A stretch of DNA of 64,000 nt, taken from NCBI RefSeq assembly GCF_036245865.1, contig NZ_BTTW01000006.1, forward strand, positions 62,001 to 126,000, in the 5' to 3' direction. Both the position numbers and the translations under genes were made by a program. Below the pieces are notes generated by a model. It made no database searches. It was not told where the DNA came from and was given only the letters and a program-made list of their open reading frames with translations. How positions within the stretch are numbered: position 1 is the first letter of the stretch; every line of letters starts with the position of its first letter. Source of the stretch: Corallococcus caeni (GTDB lineage: Bacteria > Myxococcota > Myxococcia > Myxococcales > Myxococcaceae). Below are positions 1 to 10,132 of the stretch, in pieces.

Positions 1-1623
1 GAGCAGGCCCTGGCGGTGAAGGAGCTCCAGGGCGCCGTCGACGCGGGCGGCTTCCAGCCGTACCTCCTGCACGGCGTCACCGGCAGCGGCAAGACGGAGG
101 TGTACCTGCGCGCGGTGGAGCACACGCTCGCGCGCGGCCTGGGCAGCCTGGTGCTGGTGCCCGAAATCGCGCTGACGCCGCAGCTGGTGGGGCGCTTCCG
201 CAGCCGCTTCGGCGGCGACGTGGCGGTGCTGCACTCGGGGCTGAAGGACCGCGAGCGGCTGTTCCACTGGCAGGCCCTGCGCAAGGGCACGGTGAAGATC
301 GCCGTGGGCGTGCGCTCGGCGGTGTTCGCGCCGGTGGAGCACCTGGGGCTCATCGTCGTGGACGAGGAGCACGACCCGTCCTTCAAGCAGGACGAGAAGC
401 TGCGCTACCAGGCGCGCGACCTGGCGGTGGTGCGCGGCAAGCAGGCCGGCGCGGTGGTGGTGCTGGGCTCGGCCACGCCGTCCCTGGAGACGCTCCAGAA
501 CACGCGCTCCGGCCGCTACAAGCTCGTCGAGCTGAAGAACCGCGTGGATGACCGGCCCATGCCCACCATCAACCTGGTGGACCTGCGCGTGGAGCGTCCG
601 CGCGAGGGGCAGGTGACGGAAGAGGCGCCCATCCTGAGCCCGCAGATGCTCCAGGCCATGGAGGAGACGGTGGCCAAGGGGCAGCAGGTCATCCTGTTCC
701 TCAACCGCCGCGGCCACAGCACCATCCTCTTGTGCGAGGTGTGCGGCCTGTCGCTCAAGTGCCACGACTGCGACGTGTGCATGACGCACCACCGCTCCCA
801 GAACCGGGTGGTGTGCCATTACTGCGGCGTGGCGTTCCCGGTGCCGAACGCCTGCCGCGAGTGCACGGGCCCGTTGCTCAAGCTGGGCATCGGCACGGAG
901 CGCGTGGAGGCGGAGGTCCTGGAGAAGATGCCGCACGCCCGCGTGGCGCGGTTGGACCGTGACTCCGCGACGAGCGCGGAGAAGCTGACGGAGCTGCTGG
1001 CCTCGTTCGCGCGGCGGGAGCTGGACGTGCTGGTGGGCACGCAGATGGTGGCCAAGGGGCACGACTTCCCGGGCGTGACGCTGGTGTGCGTGGTGATGGC
1101 GGACACGTCCCTGGCGATTCCCGATTTCCGAGCCGCCGAGCGGACCTTCCACCTGTTGACCCAGGTGGCGGGGCGCGCGGGGCGCGGCAAGGACCCGGGC
1201 CGGGTGCTGGTGCAGACCTACAACCCGGACGCGGAGCCGGTGAAGCGGGTGCTGGCGCACGACTTCGACGGGTTCTCCAAGCAGGAGCTGGAGTGGCGCA
1301 AGGCGCTGGCCTATCCGCCCTTCGCGCGCATGGCGGCCGTCCGGCTGGAGGGCGAGCACCCCGAGCAGACGGCGGGCGTGGCGCGCTTCCTGGGAAACCT
1401 GGTCGGGCGGCACATGCCGCCGGCCTCGGCGGGGGTGCGCCTTTTGGGGCCCGCCCTGGCGCCGATTGCCCGAATCCGGGGCAAGACGCGCTGGCAGCTG
1501 CTCCTGAAGGCGCCGACGCATTCTGCGCTCGCCCCATTGCTCGCCCGCCTGGAGGCGGCGTTGCCGGATGTGCCCAACGGGGTGAAGGTCGTCATCGACG
1601 TGGATCCCGGGGCCATGCTGTAG
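1..1623 (+). CDS. priA: Primosomal protein N' (replication restart helicase PriA), 5' end outside window
   Basis: This is the C-terminal 540 residues of the superfamily 2 helicase that reloads the replisome at stalled forks. The frame is open from base 1, so the N-terminal DNA-binding part lies upstream of the window. The Walker A motif [12 protein letters not shown] is near bases 76-111 and the Walker B motif DEEH is at 361-372. A cluster of CxxC pairs between about 733 and 870 is the family's zinc-binding insert. Motifs V and VI, including [13 protein letters not shown] and QVAGRAGRG, follow near 1036-1185. E. coli PriA has 732 residues, so roughly 200 are missing here. The next gene starts 16 bases after the stop, so the two are probably co-transcribed. 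Identity is secure from the combined helicase and zinc motifs. Confidence 0.96.
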   Translation, partial: EQALAVKELQGAVDAGGFQPYLLHGVTGSGKTEVYLRAVEHTLARGLGSLVLVPEIALTPQLVGRFRSRFGGDVAVLHSGLKDRERLFHWQALRKGTVKIAVGVRSAVFAPVEHLGLIVVDEEHDPSFKQDEKLRYQARDLAVVRGKQAGAVVVLGSATPSLETLQNTRSGRYKLVELKNRVDDRPMPTINLVDLRVERPREGQVTEEAPILSPQMLQAMEETVAKGQQVILFLNRRGHSTILLCEVCGLSLKCHDCDVCMTHHRSQNRVVCHYCGVAFPVPNACRECTGPLLKLGIGTERVEAEVLEKMPHARVARLDRDSATSAEKLTELLASFARRELDVLVGTQMVAKGHDFPGVTLVCVVMADTSLAIPDFRAAERTFHLLTQVAGRAGRGKDPGRVLVQTYNPDAEPVKRVLAHDFDGFSKQELEWRKALAYPPFARMAAVRLEGEHPEQTAGVARFLGNLVGRHMPPASAGVRLLGPALAPIARIRGKTRWQLLLKAPTHSALAPLLARLEAALPDVPNGVKVVIDVDPGAML

Positions 1624-1639
1624 ACTCCCCGGCTCCCCC

Positions 1640-4600
1640 ATGGGCGCCTCGGTCCTCCTCGTACACGACGACATCGCCACCATCGCCGCCGTCCGGCGAC
1701 TGCTGTCCCGCGAAGGGCACGAGGTCATCCTCGCCACCTCCGCCGCGGACGCGCTCATCGCCTTCGGGCATCACCTGCCGGAGCTCATCGTGCTCGCGCC
1801 GGGCGTGGAGAGCGGCCGAGGGCGCGTGGTGCTGGAGGAGCTGGTGCAGCACCCGGAGGGCCACAAGGCCCGGGTGCTGTTGCTGAGCGAGGCCATCGAG
1901 GGCTTCAGCGCGCCGGTGGCGCCGCTGCCCCTGGACGGCCCCAGCTTCGTGACGCTGGTGGACACGTTGATCCGCGCACCGGCGGAGGCGGACGGCTGGC
2001 GCGTGGTGGAGAACCGGACGCTCCAGGAGCCGGCGAAGGGGAGCGGCCCGGGCTCGGACGAGGCGTGGCACGCGACGGCGCCGCACGCGGTGGGGGGGGA
2101 CCCGGCGCTGGCCAACGCGCTGTTCGGGGACCTGGCGCCGCTGAACCAGACGGACTGGGAAGTGGCGGCGATGACGCGCGAGGAGCGCAGCGCGCACGCC
2201 GTGCACCAGCAGCGCGAGCGCAGCACCCACCTGGCGATGAACGCCGCGCTGGAAGAGGCGCACCTGGAGGTGGAGTCGGAGGCGATGGCGTCCATCGACT
2301 CGGCGCTCTCGGTGGGCACGAAGTCGGAGTGGGCGGCGGGGGAGGGTGACACCGGGGAGGCGTGGGGCGAGCAGGATCCGGACGCGAACATTGGCGACGA
2401 GTGGGACGCGGAGCCGCCGAACGCGGCCGAGGGCCGTTCGCCGGAAGCGCGCACCACGCTGCGCTTCCCGTTCCCGAACGAGGAAGGGGCCGGCGAGGAA
2501 GGGACGCCGCCGGAGGGGCAGCTCGCCTTCCGTGAGGAGCGGCTCACTCCGCCGGGGCTCAAGCCGGTGAAGGCCGCGCCGAAGCTGGGGGACGAGGGCT
2601 TCTTCGACGTCGAATCGGACGAGGACGGTGGGGCCGCGAAGGAAGCGGAGCCCGAGGGCTCGGCGCCGCTGGCCTGGAAGGAGCTGGAGCCGGATCCGGA
2701 GCTGGAGGCAAGTCCTTCGCGGGGCGGCGTGGATGACTCCGACGAGACGGACTTCGGTTCAGTCGCGGCCGACGTGGCGGCGGAGGAGCGGGCTGCCGCC
2801 GCGGCTGCTGAGTCGGATTCGGAAGACGCCGCGTCTTCTTCGGAGCCGACCGAGGAGGAGCTGGCGGCGGCGGGCCTGTCGAACTGGGACGTGCTGGAGC
2901 AGGAGCTCAAGGCCTCCGCGGAGGCGCGCGAGCGGGACGAGGAGTCCTCCGAAACCGACGCGAAGCCGGTGGGCTCGGACTGGTTCGATTCCGAGACCGT
3001 CGAGGACGCGAAGGACGAGGGTTCCAAGCCCCTCCAGTGGTCGGACCCCGCGGGCGGTGAAGCGGCACGTGCGAGCGGTGACGGCGCGCGTCCGGTGGAT
3101 GCCGCGAAGGCGTCACGTCCGGACGAGACAAAGGCTTCGCGCGATGGCGGAACCCCGGACAGTGCGGAGCCCCGTGCGCCGACCGAGAGGCCACTGCGTG
3201 TCGCGGCCCGAGTTCCGCTGCGCTCGTCGAGCAAGGTCGGTGTGGGCGTTGTCGCGGGCCCGAGCGATGCGGCAGGCAGCCCCGCGGGCCTGCGTGACAA
3301 GTCCGGAGCAGGCAATGCGGCGGTAACGAGCGGCACCGCCACGCGCCCTGGCACGGAGTCCGGATCCGGTGTCGTGATCAGCGGAGCCGGCGGCACCGCT
3401 GCGCGTCCGGGGAACCCGACCGGGGCCGGCGATGTAGCAGGCGCCAGCGTTTCCTCGTCGCGGCTGAGCGACGCACGCGACACAGGTGCGAATATCCCTG
3501 CGCACGCGGGCGACACGGCCGGCGCTGGCGATGCGACAGGCGCCAGCGGTTCCTCGTCGCGGCTGAACGACGCGCGCGACACAGGTGCCGATCCCTCCGC
3601 GCGCCCGGGCGAAGGTGCCACGTTGGAGTCCAAGGCTCGGCTGGAGGTCCAGGCACCGTCGTCGCCGATGCTGGTGCCAGGAGGCCTGCAACGGGCGAAC
3701 AAGACGCGCACCCAGGAGCAGGAGGCCCCCGCTCCGGCGAGCAAGGACGCGGCCGAGCCCTCATCGGATCTGGCCGCGGAGCTTGAATCCCTGCGTGAGG
3801 AACTCGCGCTGGCCTACGCCGCCATCGAGGAGGCGGAGGCCCGCGCCGCGGACGCGGAAGCCCTGGCCGAGTCGGAGCAGTCGCTCCGCGTCGAGCTGGA
3901 AGAGCGCGTGGCGGGCGAAGCGCGAGCACGGGAAGACGCCCTCCTCGAAGCGAACGCGGAGGTCGAGGCCCGGAGCGCCGTGGAGGTGCGGGCCGAAGCG
4001 GAGGTCCACGCTCGCGCGCGCGCCGAGTCCCTGTTGAAGCAGGCGTCGGAGGCCCACGCGGACTCGGAGGTCCGGGCCGTGTCGGCGACGCAGGCCCTCG
4101 CGGAGGTCGAAGCCCGGCTCGCCTCCGAGGCCGGAAGCCGCGTGGATGCCGAGTCCCGGGCGGATGCCGAGGAACGCGCCCGCCGCGAAGCCGAAGCCCT
4201 CGCGGAGATGGTGAGGCTCGAGCTCGCCGAGCTCGAGAAGCGGATCGCCACGGAGGCCCAGGCGCGCGAGGAGGCCGAGCTCCGGGCCCGCCAGGAAGCC
4301 CAGACGCGCGAAGAGGCCGAGGCCCGCGCCGAGCTGGAGCAGGCCGCGCGCGCGGACGTGGAAGCGCGGCTGGAGGCCGAGATCGAAGCCCGGCTCGCGG
4401 CCGAAGCCCGAGCGGAAGCCGAAGCCAGGGCCCGCGAGGACGCGAGTCAGCGAGAGGAAGCCGGATCCGAGCGGACGGAGAGCCGCGACGGTGAGGCCGC
4501 CGCGCTGGAGGCCCGGCGTGCCGAAGCGGAGGCTCGCGCCGAAGCGGAGGCGAAGGCCCGGACCGCCGCCGAAGCGAAGGTGAAGCACTCCGCGCAGGCG

Positions 4601-7600
4601 CTGTCCCTGGTGGAGGTGCGAGCGCACCAGTTGGCCCAGTCGCTGGCCGAGTCCGAAGCGAGGTCGAAGCAGTCCGCGCAGGCGCTGGCCCAGGCGGAGG
4701 CGCGGGTGCAGCAGGCCACGCAGGCGCTGGCGCAATCCGAGGCGAAGGCGAAGCAGTCCGCCCAGGCCCTGGCGCAGGTGGAGGCCCGGGCGCAGCAGCT
4801 GGCGCAGGTGCTGCTCCAGGGAGAGGCCAAGGCAAAACAGTCCACCCAGGCGGTGAGCCAGGCCGAAGAGGCCCGCGCCGCCGCCGAAGCCACCGCGGAA
4901 CGAAACGCCGAACGCCTGGCGGAGGCGGAAGCCCGGGCCGCGAAGGCCGAGGAGGCCCTGGCCGAAGCGCAAGCCCGAGCGGAAGACGCCGAAGCGGCGA
5001 CAAAGCAGAACGAGACGCGGTTCGCGGAGACCCTGAGCCAGGCCAACGCGCGGATGGAGCAGCTCAAGCAGGCCCGCCAGCGAGCCGAAGCCAAGGCCGC
5101 GCAGCCCGCCGAAGCCCTGCTCCAGGCGGAAGCCCGGGTGGATCAACTGACGCAGGCCCTGGCGCGGACCGAGGCCCGCGTGAAGGAGCTGTCGGAGGCC
5201 GTGAAGCGCGCCGAAGCGCGAGCCACGGAAGCCGAACAAGCCCGCGACGCCAACGCCGAGCAGCTGAAGCAGGCGAGGGCCGAAGCGGAGACGCGCGCGG
5301 ATCAATTCAGCCAGGTCCAGGCCGATGCGGAGACGCACACCGAGCAGCTGAAGCACGCCGAGGCCGAGGCAAAGAAGCTCACCGAGCAGTTGAAGCAGGC
5401 GCAGGCCGAAGCAGAAGCCCGCGAGGAACTGCTCACCCAGGCGCAAGCCGAGGCGAAGAAGCTCGCCGAGCAGCTGACGAAGGCGCAGGCCGAAGCAGCG
5501 GCCCGCGAGGAACTGCTCACCCAGTCTCAGTCGGAAGCGGAGACGCACGCCGAGCAGCTGACGAAGGCGCAGGCCGAAGCAGAAGCCCGCGAGGAAAAGC
5601 TCAACCAGCTTGAGGCCGAGGCAGAGGCCCGCGAGGCAAAGCTCAATCATCTGGAGGCCGAAGCAGAGGCGCGCGAGGAAAAGCTCAAGCAGGTCCAGGC
5701 CGAGGCAGAGGCCCGCGAGGAAAAACTCAAGCAGGTCCAGGCCGAGGCAGAGGCCCGCGCGGAGCAACTGGCGCAGGTACAGGCCGAAGCGAAGCAGACC
5801 GCCGAGCAGCTGAAGCAGGCACGGGCCGAAGCCCAGGCTCGCGTGGATCAGCTCCAGCAACTCCAGTCCGACTCGGGCGACCGCGCGGATCAATTCACGC
5901 AGGTCCAGGCCGAGGCGGCGAAGACCGCCGGCCAGCTCAAGCAGGCCCAGGCCGAAGCCGAGGCCCTCGCCCAGGCCCGCACCGAAGCCGAGGCGCGCAT
6001 CCAACAGCTCGCGCAGGAGCTGACGCAGGCCCAGGCCCGCATGGCCCAGGCCGAACAGGCCCGCGCCGAAGCGGAGGCGACCGCCGAGCAGCAGCTCCAG
6101 GCCCGCACCGCCGCGGAGTCCCGCGCCCTCCAGGCCGAGCAGAAGTCCGCCGAATCCACCGCCAAGGCCACGTCCGAAGGACGCCTGCGCACCGTGCTGG
6201 AAGTCCGCCTCGACTCCGAGGCCCGCGCCCGCCAGGATCTCGAAGCCCGCATCGAAACCGAGGCCCAGGCCCGCACCGCCGCCGAAGCCCGCCTCGCCGC
6301 GGAGACCCACGCCCGCGTCGAAGCCGAAGCCCGCGCCCGGGCCGAAGCCACGGACCTCACGCAGGCCCGAGACACCCTGCAGTCCCAGCTAGACCAGCTC
6401 CGCGAGGAGCTCACCCGCGAGCGCGAAGCCCGTACCCGGCTCGAAGCCGAAGCCGTCGAACAGCGCCTCCAGGCCGAACGCGAGCGCGAACAACTCGAAG
6501 CCCGAGCGCAGCGGGACGCGGAAGAAGCCGTGGCCCAGGCGCGCGCCACCCTCATCCCGCTCGAATCGCCCGGCCGTCCGGAGATGGCGGTGGCCCGCAG
6601 CGGCAGCCTCACGCAAGAGGGCCTCGCACGGCTCGTCCTGCGGCTGTGTGACGCGCGCATGGAAGTGCGCCTGGAGCTCAAGGTGATGAACGCCTTGCGC
6701 GTCCTCTGGCTGCGCGACGGAGCCCTGGTCGGCGCCGCGTCCTCCGCGCAGGGCGAGTCCCTCATCGACCGCGCCCGCGCCGACGGCCTCATCGATGCGC
6801 GCCAGGAAGCCGAGCTGCGGCTCGTGCGCAGCGCCACCACCGGCACGCTCCTGGAAGCCCTGCGCGGCCGCGGCTACGTGCGCGAAGCCGAATCCGTTCC
6901 GCTGGTGCAGCGCTACACCGAACAGGTCTTCCTGGACGCGCTCGCTGAACCGTCAACGCTCTACCGCCTGGTGCCGGAGCCCGCGCCCCACGAGGTCGCG
7001 CTCGCCGCCGCCACGCGCCCGCCGCTGCACCTGCTCGCGGAAGGGCTGCGCAACACGCTCACCGCCGAATCGCTCCTCGACGCCGCCGGCTCCCTGCGAG
7101 CCACGGTCTCCCGAGGCGACGCGCACATGGCCCCCACGGACTTCGGCCTCTCCTCCCGAGAGCTCCAGCTCCTGCAGGCCGTGGACGGAGAGCGCACGCT
7201 GGAGTCGCTGCTCCTGGGTGCGGGGCTGCCGCAGGACGGCGCGCTCAAGACGCTCGCGGTGGCGCGGGCGCTGGGGCTCATCGCCCTGCACCCGCCCTCG
7301 GAAGACGCCCAGGGCGACCTGCCGCCGGAGCTGGACGTGCACCGCCTGGAAGCCAAGTTCGAGGAGATCCAGGACGCGGACTACTTCACCGTGCTGGGGC
7401 TCGCACGCTCGGCCGGCAGCGAGGAGGTCAAGCGGGCCTACGCGCTGCTTGCCGCCGAGTTCCACCCGCTGCGCTTCGCGGGCCACCCGGACCCCGCGCT
7501 CCAGCACCGGGCGCAGCAGATCCGCGCGGTGCTGACGGAGGCCGCGCGGGCCCTGGGGGATGACCGACTGCGGGGCGAGTACGCCCGTAATCTGCTCGAC

Positions 7601-7603
7601 TGA
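1640..7603 (+). CDS. Giant pseudo-receiver / coiled-coil / PATAN (DUF4388) / J-like protein
   Basis: This 1987-residue protein is likely a cytoplasmic scaffold. Residues 1-115 look like a response-regulator receiver (start [11 protein letters not shown]), but the phosphoacceptor position reads ELIVLAP with no Asp, and the usual K-P after strand 5 is absent. Residues about 115-700 are acidic, low-complexity linker. Residues about 710-1640 are an Ala/Glu/Gln/Arg coiled coil, largely in 14-residue units. Residues about 1654-1775 resemble a PATAN/DUF4388 domain. The last 75 residues resemble a J domain ([20 protein letters not shown]) in which the HPD motif is HPL. Pseudo-receiver plus coiled coil recalls the motility proteins AglZ and FrzS, but the PATAN and J-like C-terminus does not, so I assign no symbol. 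The function is unknown. Confidence 0.88.
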   Translation: MGASVLLVHDDIATIAAVRRLLSREGHEVILATSAADALIAFGHHLPELIVLAPGVESGRGRVVLEELVQHPEGHKARVLLLSEAIEGFSAPVAPLPLDGPSFVTLVDTLIRAPAEADGWRVVENRTLQEPAKGSGPGSDEAWHATAPHAVGGDPALANALFGDLAPLNQTDWEVAAMTREERSAHAVHQQRERSTHLAMNAALEEAHLEVESEAMASIDSALSVGTKSEWAAGEGDTGEAWGEQDPDANIGDEWDAEPPNAAEGRSPEARTTLRFPFPNEEGAGEEGTPPEGQLAFREERLTPPGLKPVKAAPKLGDEGFFDVESDEDGGAAKEAEPEGSAPLAWKELEPDPELEASPSRGGVDDSDETDFGSVAADVAAEERAAAAAAESDSEDAASSSEPTEEELAAAGLSNWDVLEQELKASAEARERDEESSETDAKPVGSDWFDSETVEDAKDEGSKPLQWSDPAGGEAARASGDGARPVDAAKASRPDETKASRDGGTPDSAEPRAPTERPLRVAARVPLRSSSKVGVGVVAGPSDAAGSPAGLRDKSGAGNAAVTSGTATRPGTESGSGVVISGAGGTAARPGNPTGAGDVAGASVSSSRLSDARDTGANIPAHAGDTAGAGDATGASGSSSRLNDARDTGADPSARPGEGATLESKARLEVQAPSSPMLVPGGLQRANKTRTQEQEAPAPASKDAAEPSSDLAAELESLREELALAYAAIEEAEARAADAEALAESEQSLRVELEERVAGEARAREDALLEANAEVEARSAVEVRAEAEVHARARAESLLKQASEAHADSEVRAVSATQALAEVEARLASEAGSRVDAESRADAEERARREAEALAEMVRLELAELEKRIATEAQAREEAELRARQEAQTREEAEARAELEQAARADVEARLEAEIEARLAAEARAEAEARAREDASQREEAGSERTESRDGEAAALEARRAEAEARAEAEAKARTAAEAKVKHSAQALSLVEVRAHQLAQSLAESEARSKQSAQALAQAEARVQQATQALAQSEAKAKQSAQALAQVEARAQQLAQVLLQGEAKAKQSTQAVSQAEEARAAAEATAERNAERLAEAEARAAKAEEALAEAQARAEDAEAATKQNETRFAETLSQANARMEQLKQARQRAEAKAAQPAEALLQAEARVDQLTQALARTEARVKELSEAVKRAEARATEAEQARDANAEQLKQARAEAETRADQFSQVQADAETHTEQLKHAEAEAKKLTEQLKQAQAEAEAREELLTQAQAEAKKLAEQLTKAQAEAAAREELLTQSQSEAETHAEQLTKAQAEAEAREEKLNQLEAEAEAREAKLNHLEAEAEAREEKLKQVQAEAEAREEKLKQVQAEAEARAEQLAQVQAEAKQTAEQLKQARAEAQARVDQLQQLQSDSGDRADQFTQVQAEAAKTAGQLKQAQAEAEALAQARTEAEARIQQLAQELTQAQARMAQAEQARAEAEATAEQQLQARTAAESRALQAEQKSAESTAKATSEGRLRTVLEVRLDSEARARQDLEARIETEAQARTAAEARLAAETHARVEAEARARAEATDLTQARDTLQSQLDQLREELTREREARTRLEAEAVEQRLQAEREREQLEARAQRDAEEAVAQARATLIPLESPGRPEMAVARSGSLTQEGLARLVLRLCDARMEVRLELKVMNALRVLWLRDGALVGAASSAQGESLIDRARADGLIDARQEAELRLVRSATTGTLLEALRGRGYVREAESVPLVQRYTEQVFLDALAEPSTLYRLVPEPAPHEVALAAATRPPLHLLAEGLRNTLTAESLLDAAGSLRATVSRGDAHMAPTDFGLSSRELQLLQAVDGERTLESLLLGAGLPQDGALKTLAVARALGLIALHPPSEDAQGDLPPELDVHRLEAKFEEIQDADYFTVLGLARSAGSEEVKRAYALLAAEFHPLRFAGHPDPALQHRAQQIRAVLTEAARALGDDRLRGEYARNLLD
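3438..3593 (+). repeat. Imperfect 99-bp direct duplication inside the giant coiled-coil gene
   Basis: The segment near 3441-3490 (gcgccagcg, then tcctcgtcgcggctga) recurs 99 bases later at 3540-3589 with a few substitutions. It encodes two copies of a 33-residue unit containing GAS-SSSRL-DARDTGA in the low-complexity linker. The in-frame period suggests tandem duplication that preserved the reading frame. Confidence 0.8.
5400..5800 (+). repeat. 42-bp (14-residue, two-heptad) repeats coding coiled coil
   Basis: Within the coiled coil, units of the type [14 protein letters not shown] repeat every 14 residues. The two best copies have gaggaaaa motifs at 5675 and 5717, a 42-base period with almost no differences. 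The period is exactly two heptads, so copy-number change lengthens the coil without breaking its register. Confidence 0.75.
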
Positions 7604-7656
7604 TGCCCGGTGGAACGGTTGCCCGTCGTGGTCCGGTGGGGTTAAGAATTCCCCCC

Positions 7657-8184
7657 ATGGTTCGCGAGATTCTCATCTGGCCCGACCCCATCCTGAAGCA
7701 GAAGGCCAAGCCCGTGGTGAAGGTGGACGACAAGGTCCGCGCGCTCATCAAGGACATGTTCGAGACGATGTACGCCGCGGAGGGCGTGGGGCTCGCCGCC
7801 CCGCAGGTGGGCATCCTCCAGCGCATCATCGTCCTGGACACCCGGCCGCAGCAGCCGGAGTCCAAGCCCCTGGCGATGATCAACCCGGAGTTCGTCGCGC
7901 TCGAAGGGGAGACGACCTACACGGAAGGCTGCCTCTCCATCCCCGGTGAGGCCGAGGACGTGGACCGCGCCGCCGTCGCCACCGTGCGCTACCTGGACGA
8001 GGACGGCCAGGAGCAGACGCTGCGCTGTGACGGTCTCCTCGCCATCGCCGTGCAGCACGAGACGGACCACCTGGACGGCACCGTCTTCGTGGACCACGTC
8101 TCCACGCTCAAGCGCGAGTTCATCCGCAAGCGCATGAAGAAGCTCAAGGCCTCGAAGGAGCAGGGCGCTCCGGCGTCCGCTTAA
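7657..8184 (+). CDS. def: Peptide deformylase
   Basis: This 175-residue enzyme removes the N-formyl group from nascent proteins. All three signature motifs are present: GVGLAAPQVG, EGCLSIPG with the metal-binding Cys, and QHETDHLDG with the two metal-binding His and the catalytic Glu. I chose the ATG at 7657, giving MVREILIWPDP, because family members begin right at this strand; the 18 residues of open frame upstream show no family similarity. The stop codon overlaps that of the convergent nth gene in the palindrome TTAA at 8181-8184. Confidence 0.96.
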   Translation: MVREILIWPDPILKQKAKPVVKVDDKVRALIKDMFETMYAAEGVGLAAPQVGILQRIIVLDTRPQQPESKPLAMINPEFVALEGETTYTEGCLSIPGEAEDVDRAAVATVRYLDEDGQEQTLRCDGLLAIAVQHETDHLDGTVFVDHVSTLKREFIRKRMKKLKASKEQGAPASA

Positions 8185-8891
8185 GCCTTCGCGGTGGCGC
8201 GCACGCCCTTCTTCGGGCAGCGGTCCGCCACCGCGCAGGAGCCGCAAGCGGGCGAGCGCGCGAAGCACGTGCGCCGCCCGTGCCACACCAGCAGCTGATG
8301 CCCCAGCGTCCACCGCTCGCGAGGCAGCAGGGCCTGCAGGTCCTTCTCCACCTTGTCCGGATCCTCGTGGGTGGTGAAGCCCAGCCGGTACGCCAGCCGC
8401 TTCACGTGTGTGTCCACCGGGAAGGCCGCGTCGCCGCCCAGGTGGATGCACACCACGCCCGCCGTCTTCAGCCCCACGCCCGGCAGCTCCGCCAGCGTGT
8501 CGCGCACCAGCGGCACCTGCCCGCCGTGCTCCGCGACCAGCGCGCGCGCCGTGGCGACGATGTTCTTCGCCTTCGCGCGGTACAGCCCGCAGGTGCGGAT
8601 GAAGGGCTCCACGTCGGTGGGCTCGACGCGCGCGTAGGCCTGGGCGTCCGGGAAGCGGGCGAACAGGGCGGGGGTCACCAGGTTGACGCGCTTGTCGGTG
8701 CACTGCGCGGACAGGATGACGGCGACCAGCAGCTCCAGCGGCGTGCGGTAGTCCAGCTCGATGCGGGCGTCCGGCATGGCTGCTTCCAGACCGTCCAGGA
8801 CCGACACTGCTCGCTGCCGCTTCTCCGCCACTGTCTCTCGCCGGGCCACGCGGGCGTTGTATGTCACGGGGCGGCCCCGCCCAAGCGCCAT
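8181..8891 (-). CDS. nth: Endonuclease III (DNA glycosylase/AP lyase)
   Basis: This base-excision repair enzyme removes oxidised pyrimidines. The helix-hairpin-helix reads LPGVGLKTAGVV and holds the catalytic Lys; the catalytic Asp is in FPVDTHVKRL. The C-terminus has the [4Fe-4S] ligand pattern C-X6-C-X2-C-X5-C (CFARSPACGSCAVADRC). Length from this ATG is 236 residues, slightly long for the family. The start is uncertain: in-frame GTG codons 8-20 residues further in are possible, and the ATG used here leaves only 36 bases to the divergent threonine aldolase start. The stop overlaps the def stop. Confidence 0.94.
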   Translation of the reverse strand: MALGRGRPVTYNARVARRETVAEKRQRAVSVLDGLEAAMPDARIELDYRTPLELLVAVILSAQCTDKRVNLVTPALFARFPDAQAYARVEPTDVEPFIRTCGLYRAKAKNIVATARALVAEHGGQVPLVRDTLAELPGVGLKTAGVVCIHLGGDAAFPVDTHVKRLAYRLGFTTHEDPDKVEKDLQALLPRERWTLGHQLLVWHGRRTCFARSPACGSCAVADRCPKKGVRATAKA

Positions 8892-8927
8892 GGCGGGGCA
8901 CCCATTTTCCCCGCAGCGAGGAGAACC

Positions 8928-9953
8928 ATGAAGCCCATCGACTTCCGCTCCGACACCGTGACGAAGCCCACGCCCGCCATGCGCAGGCTCATCGCCGACG
9001 CGGAGGTGGGCGACGACGTCTACGGTGAGGACCCCACGGTGCGCCGCCTGGAGGAGCGCGTGGCGGAGCGGCTCGGGCTGGAGGCCGCCGTCTTCGTCCC
9101 CTCCGGCACGCAGGCGAACCAGATCGCCATCGGCGCGCACTGCCGCTCGGGTGACGAGGTGCTGACAGAGGAGGGCAGCCACATCCTCCACTACGAAGGC
9201 GGCGCGGTGCCGGCGCTCTGGGGCGTGCAGCCCGCGCCCCTGCCGGGCGAGCGCGGCCTCTTGAAGCCGGAGACCGTCGCGGCGGCGGTGCGCGAGGACA
9301 ACGTCCACAACCCGCGCACGCGGCTCCTCTCGCTGGAGAACACGCACAACCGGGGCGGCGGCACGGTGTGGCCGGTGGACCGCTTCCGCGCGGTGGTGGA
9401 GGCGGGGCGCAAGGCCGGGCTCGCGGTGCACCTGGACGGCGCGCGGTTGTTCAACGCGCAGGTGGCGGCGGGGAAGCCGGCGTCGGCGTGGGCGTCGCTG
9501 ACGGACTCCACGTCGGTGTGCTTCTCCAAGGGGCTGGGGGCGCCGGTGGGCTCGGCGCTCGCGGCCAAGGCGGACGTCATCCGCGAGGCGCGGCGGCTGC
9601 GCAAGCGGCTGGGCGGCGGCATGCGGCAGGCAGGCATCCTCGCGGCGGCGGCGCTCTACGCGCTGGAGCACCACGTGGAGCGCCTGGCCGAGGACCACGC
9701 CAACGCGCGCCGGCTGGCGGAGGGCCTGGCCCAGCTTCCGGGCGTGAAGGTGGACCTGGCGCGGGTGGAGACGAACATGGTGTTCGCGGACCTCGTGCGT
9801 CCGGCGGCCGAGGCCTCCGCGCTGCTCCTGAAGCAGGGCGTGCTGGCCAACCCCACCGGCCCGCACTCCATCCGCCTCGTGTGCCACCTGGACGTGTCCA
9901 AGGCGGACATCGACGACGCCCTGGCACGGATCCGCCAGGCCCTCGCCAGCTGA
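8928..9953 (+). CDS. ltaE: Low-specificity L-threonine aldolase (PLP-dependent)
   Basis: This fold-type I PLP enzyme cleaves L-threonine or allo-threonine to glycine and acetaldehyde. The 341 residues begin with the family's DFRSDTVTKPTPAMR. The PLP-binding Lys lies in VCFSKGLGAPVGS, and the Asp that contacts the pyridine nitrogen is in VHLDGARLFNA. The GDDVYGEDPTV segment is also typical. The ATG at 8928 follows a good ribosome binding site (gcgaggagaacc); a much longer open frame upstream is antisense to nth and was ignored. A beta-eliminating lyase of the same family is the alternative but less likely. Confidence 0.92.
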   Translation: MKPIDFRSDTVTKPTPAMRRLIADAEVGDDVYGEDPTVRRLEERVAERLGLEAAVFVPSGTQANQIAIGAHCRSGDEVLTEEGSHILHYEGGAVPALWGVQPAPLPGERGLLKPETVAAAVREDNVHNPRTRLLSLENTHNRGGGTVWPVDRFRAVVEAGRKAGLAVHLDGARLFNAQVAAGKPASAWASLTDSTSVCFSKGLGAPVGSALAAKADVIREARRLRKRLGGGMRQAGILAAAALYALEHHVERLAEDHANARRLAEGLAQLPGVKVDLARVETNMVFADLVRPAAEASALLLKQGVLANPTGPHSIRLVCHLDVSKADIDDALARIRQALAS

Positions 9954-10027
9954 CCCCAGCGTCACGAGGGCCTCCGGACCCCCAGGTGCCCCCTGTTGGT
10001 GGCTCAACGGTCCACCACGACCCGGGG

Positions 10028-10055
10028 GCGGTCCGACACGCCCGGTGCGGACCGC
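10028..10055. other. Inverted repeat (8-bp stem, 12-nt loop) after ltaE
   Basis: GCGGTCCG at 10028-10035 is the exact reverse complement of CGGACCGC at 10048-10055. It lies in the 179-base gap between the aldolase and the M23 lipoprotein. No T-run follows on either side, so it is only a possible factor-dependent terminator or leader structure. Confidence 0.35.
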
Positions 10056-10132
10056 ACGCACCTGTCCGGCAGGGGAATGATCCACGGCCTGGAACAGGTG
10101 GACGGGCTGACGCGTGGTAGGCTCGTCCCGCC

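Noticed and set aside
5400-5800. CRISPR-like repeats
   Set aside because: Repeats are in frame, coding, and have no unique spacers of constant length. The same applies to 50095-50395.
3378-6846. Long minus-strand ORFs (up to 849 codons) opposite the giant coiled-coil gene
   Set aside because: They are Leu/Gly-, Arg/Pro- or Ser/Ala-rich mirrors of the Glu/Ala/Gln repeat on the plus strand, have no family similarity, and are expected at this GC content.
1640-7603. AglZ as a name for the giant protein
   Set aside because: The pseudo-receiver and coiled coil fit, but the length, the PATAN domain and the J-like C-terminus do not match AglZ.
8280-8927. Upstream extension of the threonine aldolase frame
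   Set aside because: It is antisense to nth, shows no homology, and a good ribosome binding site marks the ATG at 8928.
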